Of a stretch of 64,000 nt of DNA, positions 26,770 to 36,436 are shown piece by piece (positions within the stretch are counted from its first letter, which is position 1; each line of letters starts with the position of its first letter). The stretch is taken from NCBI GenBank assembly GCA_021413885.1, contig JAIOPM010000055.1, positions 45,274 through 109,273 on the forward strand, in the 5' to 3' direction. The DNA is from Planctomycetota bacterium (GTDB taxonomy: Bacteria > Planctomycetota > UBA1135 > GCA-002686595). Made by a program: the position numbers and the translations under genes. The notes under the pieces are model-generated. The model made no database searches. It was not told the origin of the DNA and saw nothing but the letters and a program-made list of their open reading frames with translations.

Positions 26770-28071
26770 TCACTTGTGCGGATCTCCGTGCACGAACGTC
26801 AGGCCGGTGAAGAGCTCGTCGAGCCCCGTGAGCTTGGTGACGCCCTCTTGGAGCGCGCGGTAGGCCGGATCGTCTTCGATGCACCACATGGGCTTCAGGA
26901 ACAGGCGGAAGATCTCCTGATCGGTTCGCTTGCGCGCGGACTGTACCTCTCGTCGACGCTCCATCCAATGCTCCCAGTTCGAGAGCAGGTCGTTGACGCC
27001 GATCAGGTCCGCGACCGCGACGCGGCGGATCGGGATGTCGCTTTCGAAGTGCTTGTGGGCCTTCTCGATCAACTTGCCGACCAGGCTCGACGGGCGCGCG
27101 CTCGCTTGCTCGATGCGGAAAGGTTGGTCGCTCGGAATGCCCGACAGGATCAACATGCGCCGCAGCGCGAGCGCGAGCATCGCCGGCAGGACCTTGCGCA
27201 GGTTCTCGTCGTCGTAGTTCTTGAAACAGGCGTACATCGGATTGCGCACCTGCAGCAGACGAATGACTTCGGGCGGAAAGCTCTTCGAGGTGCTCGAGTG
27301 GTGGTGGTAGCAGACCGAGCTCGGCACGTAGTGCACGCTGCCGCCGCGGACCCACAGCCGCCAACCGAGATCGACGTCCTCGTAGTACGCGAAGAACTCC
27401 GGGTCGAAGCCGCCGATCTCGTCGAACGTCTTCGCGCGGATCGCCATCGCGCCGCCGCACGGGAAGAGCGTCTTGCGCGGCCGATCGAACTCTTGTCTCG
27501 GCGCGGCGTTCATGCCGTGCTGGAAACCGATGCCGTGGAAGTTCATCCCGCCGCCGGCGGAGTTCAGGACCTTGCCGTCCCACGACAACATCTTCGCCGT
27601 CGTCGCGTCGCACTCGCCGCGCACCAGCGGAGCGACGAGCTCCTTCAAGAAGCCCGGCTCGACGCGCATGTCGTTGTTCAGGAAGACGAGCACCTCCGCG
27701 CGCGTCGCGAGGCCCGCGCCCTGATTGCACGCCGGCGCGAAGCCGGTGTTGCGCTCGTTGACGACGAGCCGGACCCATTCGTGCTTCGCGCGCATCTCCT
27801 CGACGCTGCCGTCGTCGGAGCCGTTGTCGATCAACAGGACTTCGAGGCGCTCGCTCGGATAGTCGAGCTTCGCGAGGCTGCCGAAGCAGAGCTCGAGGTG
27901 ATGGCGCCCGTTGTAGTTGAGGATCACGATCGTCGCGCGCGGCAACGCGGCGTCGGCGACCGGCGGACCCGGATGGACGAGCAGTTCGTCGAACGACGCG
28001 GGGCCCGCGTCGTGGGCGCGCGGGGCGACGGCGGGACGCGCTCCGAGCAAGCGATCGAGGAAACGTTTCAT
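26770..28071 (-). CDS. GT2 glycosyltransferase, rhamnosyltransferase-like
   Basis: The 433-residue product has a GT2 core: ATIVILNYNGRHHLE, DNGSDDGSVEEM, NTGFAPACNQGA, FLNNDMRVEPGFL (the N-D-x region for metal and sugar nucleotide), a CGGAMAIRAKTFDEIGGFDPEFFAYYEDVDLGWR-type acceptor block (positions about 205-240; ED motif), and a helical C-terminal region with two tryptophan-rich segments. This is the WcaA/rhamnosyltransferase-like group found in O-antigen and exopolysaccharide loci. It lies 13 bases after the fusion enzyme upstream. Confidence 0.85.
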   Translation of the reverse strand: MKRFLDRLLGARPAVAPRAHDAGPASFDELLVHPGPPVADAALPRATIVILNYNGRHHLELCFGSLAKLDYPSERLEVLLIDNGSDDGSVEEMRAKHEWVRLVVNERNTGFAPACNQGAGLATRAEVLVFLNNDMRVEPGFLKELVAPLVRGECDATTAKMLSWDGKVLNSAGGGMNFHGIGFQHGMNAAPRQEFDRPRKTLFPCGGAMAIRAKTFDEIGGFDPEFFAYYEDVDLGWRLWVRGGSVHYVPSSVCYHHHSSTSKSFPPEVIRLLQVRNPMYACFKNYDDENLRKVLPAMLALALRRMLILSGIPSDQPFRIEQASARPSSLVGKLIEKAHKHFESDIPIRRVAVADLIGVNDLLSNWEHWMERRREVQSARKRTDQEIFRLFLKPMWCIEDDPAYRALQEGVTKLTGLDELFTGLTFVHGDPHK

Positions 28072-28084
28072 GGGGAGCGTTCGT

Positions 28085-30853
28085 TCAAAGCACGGCGGCG
28101 CACTCGAGCAGCGACTTGGGAGCAGGTTCGCGGACGGCGACGCGTTGGACGCGCAGGTAGGTCTCGGGTTCGTTCGCGCCGGGGCGGCTCTCGAGGCGCA
28201 GGATGCGCGGCGCGACGCCGAGCTCGCGCTCGAAGCGCAGCACGACGTGCTCGTCGCGGCCCTTCGACGCGAACGGCGCGATGCGGCCGACCTCGACGCC
28301 GTCGACGAGCACGCGACCGCCGAGCGTCACGCGCCCTTCCGCGCCGAGCGCGAAGAGCGTCACCTCGAACTCGCGCAGCCCCGCGCCGACGAGCGACACG
28401 TCGAACTCGATCGCCGCGCCGCCGGGGCGCAGGAGCAACATGTCGGCGCCCTGCTGCTCGACCGGCCCGACGCGGTGCGTCGCTTCGATCGCCTTCTTCT
28501 CGAGCAGGAGCTTGGGCTTCTTCGTGCGCACGCGCGCGCAGAGAGCGCGGTAGCGGTACTCGGTCTCCTTCGCGTTCGCCTCGATCGACTTCACCGGCGG
28601 GAACGCGCGCGAGAGCTTGGCCGCGAGGTCGGGCTCGTCGACGAAACGCGCGAGCTTCTCCGCGAGGTCCGCTGCGTTGCCGACCTCGAAGTGCAGACCG
28701 TCGATGCCGTCGCGCACGAACTCGCGCATGCCGCCGATGTCGCTGGTGACGACCGGCGTCTGGAAGAGGAACGCTTCCTTGATCGTGATCGGCGAGTTCT
28801 CGAACCACAGCGACGGCACGATCAGGACGTCGATCTCGGCGTAGACGTCGGCGAGCTTCGGGTTGTCGAAACGCCCGCGGAACTCGACGTTGCCGGCGCG
28901 CGCGAGCTCGCGCAACCGCGCGTGGTGCGCGTCGCTCTCCGGCTTGAAGTCGCCGAAGACGTTGAGCACGCAGTTCTTCCCGGCGAGGCGATTGAAGGCC
29001 TCGACCAACACCTCGCCGCCCTTGTACCAGACGAGCGAACCGACGAAGCCGAAGCGCACGCGGCCGCGCGAGTCGGGCGATTTCGGCGTCGGCCGCACGA
29101 GATCGGTGCGCGAACCGTTGTCGGAGAAGAGCGTCGTGTGCGGATCGAACTTGCCGGTCGCGAGCAACTTGTCGCGCAGGAAGCGACTCGGGCTGACGCG
29201 CAGATCGGCGGCGGCGTACGCGCCAAGCACGTAATCATGACGCGCGAGCAGATCGCCGAAGCCCTCCCAGCGCCACTTCGGTTTCTTGCCGCGTTCGCGC
29301 CCCTCGTCGGAACGGCGCGTCAACCAGTCGACGACGGAGCCCACGCGCTCGCCGAGCTCCTTCATCCGCGGCACGAGCCCAAGCGCCTTCTCCGACACGC
29401 AGTTGAAGCAGCCCGCGCCCTGGTTCTCCTCGCAACGCACGCCGTCGGGCCGGATCAACTGCACGCGCGAGCAGATCGCCCAGTAGTCGTGGCAGTGCAT
29501 CACCGTCGGCAGACCGAAATCTCGCGCGAGTTCGACCATGCCGGCGGAGAGATGGAGCAAGTGTTGGAAGTGGACGACGTCGGGCTTCTCGCGCAGCAGG
29601 AGCTCGCGGAACGCCGCCGCCGCTTTCGGTTGGTCGTAAGTCTGCCGCAGGTTCTCGTGGTTCAGACGATGGATCATCCGCCACACGCGCAGACTCTCGA
29701 ACTCGCCCTGCACGAAAGAGAAGTCGGGCGGGCCGCCGTCAGCGACGCTCGTCGTCGCGGACGTGCGAGTGAGGATGGTGCAGCGGTGGCCGAGCTTCGT
29801 GAGCTCGCGCGCCAGGTTGAGCGTGTAGATCTCGGTGCCCGCCCACGTCTCGGGCGGAAAACTGTGCACGACGAACAGCACGTGCAGGCTCGTGCGCTCG
29901 AGCAACCGCGTCGTCGGGAAGCGCCGCGTCGAGAGGCCGCCTTCGTGCAGGCCGAAGAACGCGGCCTCGCGGAGGGCCTTCGCCCGTTCGACCTCGCGCT
30001 CGAGTTCCGCGCCGCGCAAGCCGGCGACGAACAACGCCTCGCGGTCGCGGACCAGTTGACGCTCGGTCAGGATCCGCGCGTCGTCGCGCGAACCGACGCA
30101 CACGCGGTCGAGCCACTCGACGTTGAACTTCGCGTCGATCTTGGCGCGCGCGAGCATCTGCTCGCTCGAATAGTCGTGGCTGTGCTCGACGGTCGCGACG
30201 TCGTCGTACACGACCGTGTGGCCGGCTTCGAGCAGCGCGCGAGCGAGCAACAGGTCTTCGCCGAACTCGGTGCGCGGGAACGGATGGCGCTCCCACAGCT
30301 CGCGCCGCAGCGCCGACGCGACGTCGTTGAAGTTGTAGAGCAGGCGCCGCGCGTGAGGATCGAGCTTGGCGTACTCGACCTTCGGCGGAAGCCGCACTTC
30401 ACGCCGGCCGGCGACGTAGCCCGGATCCTGTTCGCTGAAGACGCGCGTCAGGAGTTCGGCGTCGGGTCGCGCGACGTTGCGGCAATACGCGGCGCCGACT
30501 CGCTCGTCCCCGAAGTTCGCGGCGAGCCGCCCGAGCCACTCCGGCGAACTCGGGATCGCGTCCTGCGTCAGGAAGACCAGCAGATCGCCGCAGGACCGCG
30601 CCGCGAGCGCATTGCGCGTGTCGCCGTGATCGAACTCGGTCTTGTGGATCGACTCGACGCGCAGCGGAACCGGGAAGCGCGCGCGCCACGACTCGAGAAT
30701 CGCGAGAGTGCGATCGGTCGAACCGGAATCGATGGCGAGGAAGTCCCACGGAACCGAGACGCGTTGACCGGCGAGCGCCGCGAGAACTCGCTCCAGGAAC
30801 TCTTCGCCTTGCCACGTCGGCATCAGCACGGAGATCGAACGGATCGGGCGCAT
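28085..30853 (-). CDS. GT2-GT4 fusion glycosyltransferase with C-terminal extra domain
   Basis: A 922-residue two-enzyme protein. Residues about 1-285 form a GT2 domain (SISVLMPTWQGEEFLERVLAAL is split here as SISVLMPTW and GEEFLERVLA; IDSGSTDRTL; FDHGDTRNALAARS; FLTQDAIP; FGEDLLLARALLEAGH). Residues about 300-780 form a GT4 domain (VVHSFPPETWAGTEIYTL, VHFQHLLHLSAGM, RFGFVGSLVWYKGGEVLVEA, and the E-x7-E motif in WFENSPITIKEAF). The last 140 residues form a beta-rich extra domain that the neighbouring paralogue lacks. Bifunctional proteins like this should add two sugars in sequence. The ATG at 30853 is preferred over a TTG six codons upstream. Donors and acceptor cannot be read from the sequence. 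Confidence 0.85.
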   Translation of the reverse strand: MRPIRSISVLMPTWQGEEFLERVLAALAGQRVSVPWDFLAIDSGSTDRTLAILESWRARFPVPLRVESIHKTEFDHGDTRNALAARSCGDLLVFLTQDAIPSSPEWLGRLAANFGDERVGAAYCRNVARPDAELLTRVFSEQDPGYVAGRREVRLPPKVEYAKLDPHARRLLYNFNDVASALRRELWERHPFPRTEFGEDLLLARALLEAGHTVVYDDVATVEHSHDYSSEQMLARAKIDAKFNVEWLDRVCVGSRDDARILTERQLVRDREALFVAGLRGAELEREVERAKALREAAFFGLHEGGLSTRRFPTTRLLERTSLHVLFVVHSFPPETWAGTEIYTLNLARELTKLGHRCTILTRTSATTSVADGGPPDFSFVQGEFESLRVWRMIHRLNHENLRQTYDQPKAAAAFRELLLREKPDVVHFQHLLHLSAGMVELARDFGLPTVMHCHDYWAICSRVQLIRPDGVRCEENQGAGCFNCVSEKALGLVPRMKELGERVGSVVDWLTRRSDEGRERGKKPKWRWEGFGDLLARHDYVLGAYAAADLRVSPSRFLRDKLLATGKFDPHTTLFSDNGSRTDLVRPTPKSPDSRGRVRFGFVGSLVWYKGGEVLVEAFNRLAGKNCVLNVFGDFKPESDAHHARLRELARAGNVEFRGRFDNPKLADVYAEIDVLIVPSLWFENSPITIKEAFLFQTPVVTSDIGGMREFVRDGIDGLHFEVGNAADLAEKLARFVDEPDLAAKLSRAFPPVKSIEANAKETEYRYRALCARVRTKKPKLLLEKKAIEATHRVGPVEQQGADMLLLRPGGAAIEFDVSLVGAGLREFEVTLFALGAEGRVTLGGRVLVDGVEVGRIAPFASKGRDEHVVLRFERELGVAPRILRLESRPGANEPETYLRVQRVAVREPAPKSLLECAAVL

Positions 30854-30913
30854 CGCGAAGAGGGCGGACAAGCCTACGGGTTCGGGACCATGGAGGGAAC
30901 GCCGCCTCGTCCG

Positions 30914-33292
30914 CTACCCGGACGCTTTTTCCGACTCGACGTGCGCACAGGCCGCGGCGCGGTAACGCCACTCCATGTCCGCCGCGTCCTCGGCGATCGT
31001 CTTGATGCGCGGGAAGTCGCGCGAGAGCCGACCGACGAGGTCGGGCTCGCTCAGGAAACGCGCGAGCTTCGCCCGCAGATCTTCCGCGTCGCCGACCGCG
31101 AAGTGCAGGCCGTCGACGCCATCGGTGACGAGCTCCTTCATCCCGCCGATGTCGCTGGTGACTACCGGCGTGCGCAGCAGGAACGCTTCGTGGATCGTCA
31201 ACGGCGAGTTCTCGAACCACACCGACGGCACGACGAGCACGTCGATCTCGCGGTAGACCTCCGCGAGCCGCGCGTTGTCGAAGCGACCGCGGAACGCGAC
31301 GCGCGCCGGATCGGCGAGACGCGCGAGTTCGCCGTGGTACGCGTCCTTCTCGGGCTCGAACGCGCCGAAGACCGCGAGCTTCGCGCCCGCGAGACCGGCG
31401 AGCGCCTTGACCAACACGTCGACGCCCTTGTACCAGACGAGCGAACCGACGTAGCCGAAGCGGACCGCGCCGTCCGCATCGCGCGTCTTCTCGAGCGCGC
31501 GCAGATGCTCGGTCACCATGCCGTAGTCGGAGTACACGAAACGCCGCGCGTCGAAGCGTCCGCTCGCGAGGTACTTCTCGCGCAGGAAGCGACTCGGCGC
31601 GAGCACGAGATCCGCCTGCGCCATGTTGCCGAGCACGACCTTCGGCCGCGCTTGCATGTCGCGGTACGCCTGGGCCCAACGGCCGACTTCGACGCGGCGC
31701 TTGTGGAGGAAACGCTCGAGCTTGACGCTCGGCGCCTTCGGCAACGCGAGCGCGAGTTCGGTCAACGACACGAGCGGCGCGGCGAGCGGGAAGAGCTCCT
31801 TCGCGCGCCCGATCTGCGTGTAGTCCTTGTACTTCACGCACATCAAGCAACCGAGGCCTTGATCGTTGTCGCAGCGGACGCCGTCGGGCCGCACCAGTTG
31901 CACGCGCGCGCACAAGCCCCAATAGTCGTTGAGCGTCAACACCGTCGCGACGCCGGCTTCGCGCGCGGTCGACACGAGCCGCGCCGAGAGGTGCAGCAAG
32001 TGTTGGAAGTGGACGACGTCCGGCTTCTCGCGCGCGAGCACTTCGCGGAAGCTCGCCTCGACGCCCGGATGTTCGAAGCTCTCGCGCAAGCTCTGGTGAT
32101 CGAGGCGATGGACCAGACGCCACACCGCGACGCCCTGGAACTCCTCGCGTTGGAGCGCGAAATCCGCGGGGCCGCCGTCGGCGACGGACCGTTTCGGATC
32201 GGAGCGCGCGAGCACGCTGACTTGGTGGCCGCGGCGCGCGAGTTCCTGCGCCAGCGTCAGCGTGTAGACCTCGGTGCCCGCCCACGTCTCCGGCGGGAAG
32301 CCGTGCGTGACGAAGAGCAGCTTCAGCTTCTCGCTCGCGAGCATCTTCGTCGGCCCGCGCCGCGCCGTCGTGCGCCCGCCCGCCCACAAACCTTCGAACA
32401 ACGCGCGTCGACACTCTCTCGCCCGCGCGGTCTCGCGGTCGAGGGCGGCGCCGGAGAAACCGTGGGCCGCGAGCTGCACGCGATCGCGCTCGACGAACCG
32501 ATCCTCGAGAACCCGCGCGTCCTTCTCGCGCGCGACGCAGATGCGATCGAGCCGTTCGGCGTTGAAGCGTCCGTCGATCTCGGCGCGGCGCCGCAACTCG
32601 GCGGGTCCGTAGTCGTGGCTGTGTTCGACGCACGCTTCGGCGTCGTAGACGATGGTGTGTCCGGCCTCGAGCAACGCGCGAGCGAGCAACACGTCCTCGC
32701 CGAAATCGGTGCGCGGAAACGGATGGCGCATCCACGCCGAACGCCGGATCGCCGACGCGACGTCGTTGAAGTTCCACAGCAGGCGCCGCGCGTTCGCGTC
32801 GAGGCGCGCGTACTCGTCGGTCGGCGGCAGACGCACTTCACGCCGCTCGCTCGCGTAGCCGGGATCGTCGGCGCTGAAGAGCTTCGTCAACAACGCGGCA
32901 TCCGGCCGCGGCACGTTGCGGCAGTACGCGGCCGCGACGTGCGGCGCCTCGAAGTTGCGCGCGAGCTTCGCGAGCCAATCGTTCGACGCGGGGATCGCGT
33001 CCTGCGTCAGGAAGACCAAGAGCTCGCCGCGCGAACGCGCCGCGAGCCGATTGCGCGTGTCGCCGTGATCGAACTCGAGAGGATGGATGCGTTCGAGCTC
33101 GAACGGCACCGAAAAACGCGCGCGCGCCGCTTCGAGGATCGCCCACGTGCGATCGGTCGACCCCGAATCGACGACGCGCAGGTCCCACGGGATCGAAGTC
33201 GCTTGCGACGCGAGCGCCGCGAGCACGCGCTCGAGGAACGCCTCCCCGTTGAACGTCGGGACGAGGACCGAGATCGACGAAACGGCGGTCAT
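30914..33292 (-). CDS. GT2-GT4 fusion glycosyltransferase, paralogue
   Basis: The 792-residue product has the same layout as its downstream neighbour: a GT2 domain (SISVLVPTFNGEAFLERV, VDSGSTDRTW, FDHGDTRNRLAARS, FLTQDAIPASNDWL, FGEDVLLARALLEAGH) followed by a GT4 domain (VTHGFPPETWAGTEVYTL, VHFQHLLHLSARL, VRFGYVGSLVWYKGVDVLV, WFENSPLTIHEAF). Long blocks match the neighbour almost residue for residue, so the two arose by tandem duplication. It ends after the GT4 domain and has no extra beta domain. The start at 33292 follows the stop of the GT2 gene upstream by 5 bases. Confidence 0.87.
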   Translation of the reverse strand: MTAVSSISVLVPTFNGEAFLERVLAALASQATSIPWDLRVVDSGSTDRTWAILEAARARFSVPFELERIHPLEFDHGDTRNRLAARSRGELLVFLTQDAIPASNDWLAKLARNFEAPHVAAAYCRNVPRPDAALLTKLFSADDPGYASERREVRLPPTDEYARLDANARRLLWNFNDVASAIRRSAWMRHPFPRTDFGEDVLLARALLEAGHTIVYDAEACVEHSHDYGPAELRRRAEIDGRFNAERLDRICVAREKDARVLEDRFVERDRVQLAAHGFSGAALDRETARARECRRALFEGLWAGGRTTARRGPTKMLASEKLKLLFVTHGFPPETWAGTEVYTLTLAQELARRGHQVSVLARSDPKRSVADGGPADFALQREEFQGVAVWRLVHRLDHQSLRESFEHPGVEASFREVLAREKPDVVHFQHLLHLSARLVSTAREAGVATVLTLNDYWGLCARVQLVRPDGVRCDNDQGLGCLMCVKYKDYTQIGRAKELFPLAAPLVSLTELALALPKAPSVKLERFLHKRRVEVGRWAQAYRDMQARPKVVLGNMAQADLVLAPSRFLREKYLASGRFDARRFVYSDYGMVTEHLRALEKTRDADGAVRFGYVGSLVWYKGVDVLVKALAGLAGAKLAVFGAFEPEKDAYHGELARLADPARVAFRGRFDNARLAEVYREIDVLVVPSVWFENSPLTIHEAFLLRTPVVTSDIGGMKELVTDGVDGLHFAVGDAEDLRAKLARFLSEPDLVGRLSRDFPRIKTIAEDAADMEWRYRAAACAHVESEKASG

Positions 33293-33297
33293 CGACG

Positions 33298-34239
33298 TCA
33301 ACGCATGCGCCCCGTCGCTTCGCCGCGCGGACCGGCGGCGAAGCCGTGGCTGCCGACCCATTGGCCGAGCACCTGCGCGCCGCGCAGGATCGGCGAACGG
33401 ACGCAAGCGTAGAGCTTGCCGGGTCGATCGGTGCGCGCGAGGAAGCGCAGGTCGGCGGCGACCTCGAACGCGAAACCGCGCGCGAGCGACATCACGCTCG
33501 GCCGCAAGCGATGGCCGTGGACGAGACGGTGGAACGCGGCGTCGACGCGGTAGCGCTCGTACGCCTTCTTCGGCGAGTAGTGGTGCGCGTGCCGCGCGAT
33601 CGCGCCGGGCACGAAACGCAGACGCCAACCGGCGGTCAACGCGCGCGCGGCCCACGCGAAGTCCTCGCCGAACGCCAGGTCGGGGAACGGGATCGCGCGG
33701 AAGACGTCGGCGCGGATCGCGCTCGCGACGTTGTTGAAGCGCACGAAGCGCGCGCGCTCGTCGCCCGAGAGTTCGTGGAGCCCTGCGACGTGGTCGAGGT
33801 CGCGCACGAGCTCGCGCTCGTCCGCCTCCGGCAAGTCGAGCACCGTGCGCGCCGTCAACGGATCGTCGTCCGCGAACGGGAGCACGCGACCGTACGCGCC
33901 GGCGGTGCGCGGATCCGCGAACGCGCTTGCGAGCTCGGCGAGGAAATTCGGACCGTCGGGCACGACATCCTGCGAGAGGAAGATCAGGATCTCGCCGCGC
34001 GCGCGCAACGCGCAACGGTTGCGCGTCGCGCCGTGGCGGAACTCGCTCTTCGGGATCACCTCGATCGACGCGCCGGCCTTCTCGAGCAACGCGCGCGTGC
34101 CGTCGGTCGACGAACTGTCGATCGCGCAGAGCTCGACGCCGCCGTCGACTTCTTGCCTCGCCAACGCCGGCAACAACCGCTCGAGATCGGCGGCGCCGTT
34201 GTAGGTCGGCAGCAAGATCGAGAGACGCGGGGCGGTCAC
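33298..34239 (-). CDS. GT2 glycosyltransferase
   Basis: The 313-residue product is a GT2 enzyme: LSILLPTYNGAADLERLLPAL, IDSSSTDGTRALLE, FRHGATRNRCALRA, IFLSQDVVPDG, a LAFGEDFAWAARALTAG acceptor block and a HAHHYSPKKAYER tail. The HGATRN and SQD motifs also occur in the N-terminal halves of the two fusion enzymes, so this may be the stand-alone relative of their GT2 domain. It is the first gene of the five-gene glycosyltransferase run and lies 46 bases after the second OPT transporter. Confidence 0.87.
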   Translation of the reverse strand: MTAPRLSILLPTYNGAADLERLLPALARQEVDGGVELCAIDSSSTDGTRALLEKAGASIEVIPKSEFRHGATRNRCALRARGEILIFLSQDVVPDGPNFLAELASAFADPRTAGAYGRVLPFADDDPLTARTVLDLPEADERELVRDLDHVAGLHELSGDERARFVRFNNVASAIRADVFRAIPFPDLAFGEDFAWAARALTAGWRLRFVPGAIARHAHHYSPKKAYERYRVDAAFHRLVHGHRLRPSVMSLARGFAFEVAADLRFLARTDRPGKLYACVRSPILRGAQVLGQWVGSHGFAAGPRGEATGRMR

Positions 34240-34285
34240 GTGGAGGCTCCAGTATGCACCAGCCGCGCGAGGGATGTAGGAGCGC

Positions 34286-36436
34286 CTAACGGTCGGCGTT
34301 CTTGCGCGGCCCGGCCGCCGCGACGACCAGGATCACGACGAGGACCGCGAGCACGATCGCGGCCACGAGGTCGCTCTGGAAGAACGCGGGATAGGTGCTC
34401 CCGCCCGCGCCGTCGGACTTCGCGAACAACTCCGGAATCGCGAGCGACGGCAGCCAACCGTGTACGCGATCGAAGCTCGGCACGAACGTCAGCAACGCCG
34501 CCGCGATACCGAGGATCGAAGCGCCGGCGATCAGGCCGGAGCAGAAGAGCGTGCCCTCGGGCTCGTCCTCCGCATCGGGCGCACGCGCGTAACGTTTGTC
34601 GGCGATCTTCCGCGCGAGGCCGCCGAGGAACACCGGCAACGTTCCCGCGAGCGGCAAGTACACGCCGACCGCGAACGTCAACGCGTTGAAGCCGAGCATC
34701 TCGATGAACACCGCGATCGCGACCCCGAGCAGGATCAAGTCCCACGGCAACTTGTGCGTCAGCAGACCGTCGACGACTACCGACATCAACTTCGCTTGCG
34801 GTGCGCGCAGCTTGCCGGCGCCGATGCCGTCGTGGCGGCGGATCGTCGCTTCGCCCTTCGCGGGATCGACGAGGTAGATCCCCTCTTCGACTCCGGCCGG
34901 CAGATCGCTCGCGGTCAGCCGCACGAAGCGATACTCGGTCAGATCCTTCTGGTCCTTGCTCGCGATGGGCTCGGCGTTCTGCCAGAGCTGCGTCGCGACG
35001 GGGATCGGCTGAGCGAGCTTCTCCTCGGTGGTCTCCGCGAGGTTCAGCGCGTACGCCGTCCAGCCGACGGCGAGCACCGACGTCAACACGCCGATCAGCA
35101 ACGCGCCCTGCTGCTTCACCGGCGTCGCGCCGACGAGGAAGCCGGTCTTCAAATCCTGCGAGCACGTCCCCGCGTTCGAGATGGCGATGCAGATCACCGC
35201 GCCGATCAGCAACGCTTGGCGGCCGTACTGCGCTCCTTCCCAACCGCGCAGGAGGAAGAGACCGCACGTCGCCATCAAGACGCCGATCGTCATGCCCGAC
35301 AACGGACACGAGGACGACCCGACCTCGCCGGTGATGCGCGAGCTGACCACCGCGAACAGGAACCCGAGCACGAGAATCAGCCCGGCGCCCATCAGGTCCA
35401 TCTGAAAGGTCGGCACCGCCCAGATGAAGCCGATGATCGCGAGCCCGCCGACGAGCAAGACCGCGAGCGGCGTGTCGCGATCGGTGCGCGCGATCGAAGC
35501 CATCGAACTCCCGCCGAACAACGACTTCGCCGACGCCGAGAGCGACGAAACGATCGCCGGCAGCGCGCGCAGCAACGCGAAGATGCCGCCCGCCGCGACG
35601 GCGCCCGCGCCGATGTGGCGAACGTACGAGTCCCACACGTCGTCGGGCGACATGCTGCCGATCGGAACGGTCCCCGGCGCGATCACCGAGTCCGACCCGC
35701 CGACCAACATGATCAACGGGATCAGCACGAACGACGCGAGCAAACTGCCCGCGACCATCAACACCGACGTGCGGTATCCGATGATGTAGCCGACGCCGAG
35801 CAACTCGGGCGCGACGTCGCAACCGATCTGCGCGCCCTTGAAGCCGGCGAACGGCGTGAGGATCGAGCCCTTCACGCCGGCAAAGATGGCCTGCACCGCC
35901 TTGAACGCCGCGCCGATGCCGAGGCCGTAGAAGACCTTGCGCGCCGACGTGCCGCCCTTCTCGCCGGCTTGCAGGATCTCTGCGCACGCCTTGCCCTCGG
36001 GATAGCGCAACTTGCCGTGCTCCTTGACGATCAAGTAGCGCCGCAACGGCACCATCATCAGCACGCCGAGCAACCCGCCAGTGACCGCGATCAACGTCGT
36101 CAGTCCGACCTGCAGCGGATAACCGAGGAAGATCAACGCGGGCACGGTGAACACAACGGCCGACGCAACCGACTCCCCCGCCGAGCCCGTCGTCTGCACG
36201 ATGTTGTGCTCGAGGATCGCGCGCTCGCCTTTCTTGCGACGAATCGCCCAGATCGCGAGCACCGCGATCGGAACCGAGGCGCTCGTCGTCAAACCGACGC
36301 GCAACGCGAGGTACGTCGACGCCGCGCCGAAAACGATGCCGAGCAACGCGCCGAGCGCGACCGCTCGGAACGTCAGCTCGGGCGCGTTCTCGTGCGCCGG
36401 GACGGCGGGCGTGAACTCCGCGGCGGTCTCGCTCAC
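34286..36436 (-). CDS. OPT-family oligopeptide transporter
   Basis: A 716-residue polytopic protein of the OPT (oligopeptide/YSL) family, with ALGALLGIVFGAASTYLALRVG near the N terminus, a NIVQTTGSAGESVASAVVFT block, YPEGKACAEILQAGEKGG, IGAGAVAAGGIFALLRALP, and NAGTCSQDLKTGFLVGATP. A soluble loop of about 80 residues (near 480-560) interrupts the hydrophobic segments. Family members import peptides or metal chelates by proton symport. The GTG start at 36436 overlaps the stop of the upstream OPT gene (GTGA), so the two are coupled and may act together. Confidence 0.9.
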   Translation of the reverse strand: MSETAAEFTPAVPAHENAPELTFRAVALGALLGIVFGAASTYLALRVGLTTSASVPIAVLAIWAIRRKKGERAILEHNIVQTTGSAGESVASAVVFTVPALIFLGYPLQVGLTTLIAVTGGLLGVLMMVPLRRYLIVKEHGKLRYPEGKACAEILQAGEKGGTSARKVFYGLGIGAAFKAVQAIFAGVKGSILTPFAGFKGAQIGCDVAPELLGVGYIIGYRTSVLMVAGSLLASFVLIPLIMLVGGSDSVIAPGTVPIGSMSPDDVWDSYVRHIGAGAVAAGGIFALLRALPAIVSSLSASAKSLFGGSSMASIARTDRDTPLAVLLVGGLAIIGFIWAVPTFQMDLMGAGLILVLGFLFAVVSSRITGEVGSSSCPLSGMTIGVLMATCGLFLLRGWEGAQYGRQALLIGAVICIAISNAGTCSQDLKTGFLVGATPVKQQGALLIGVLTSVLAVGWTAYALNLAETTEEKLAQPIPVATQLWQNAEPIASKDQKDLTEYRFVRLTASDLPAGVEEGIYLVDPAKGEATIRRHDGIGAGKLRAPQAKLMSVVVDGLLTHKLPWDLILLGVAIAVFIEMLGFNALTFAVGVYLPLAGTLPVFLGGLARKIADKRYARAPDAEDEPEGTLFCSGLIAGASILGIAAALLTFVPSFDRVHGWLPSLAIPELFAKSDGAGGSTYPAFFQSDLVAAIVLAVLVVILVVAAAGPRKNADR

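Noticed and set aside
27917..33412. A very long open frame of more than 1800 codons on the plus strand opposite the glycosyltransferases
   Set aside because: Its composition is extreme (arginine, alanine and glutamate rich), it matches no family, and it lies exactly antisense to well-supported glycosyltransferase genes. Long antisense frames are expected in such a G+C-rich genome. The same holds for the plus-strand frames opposite lat and addA/addB.
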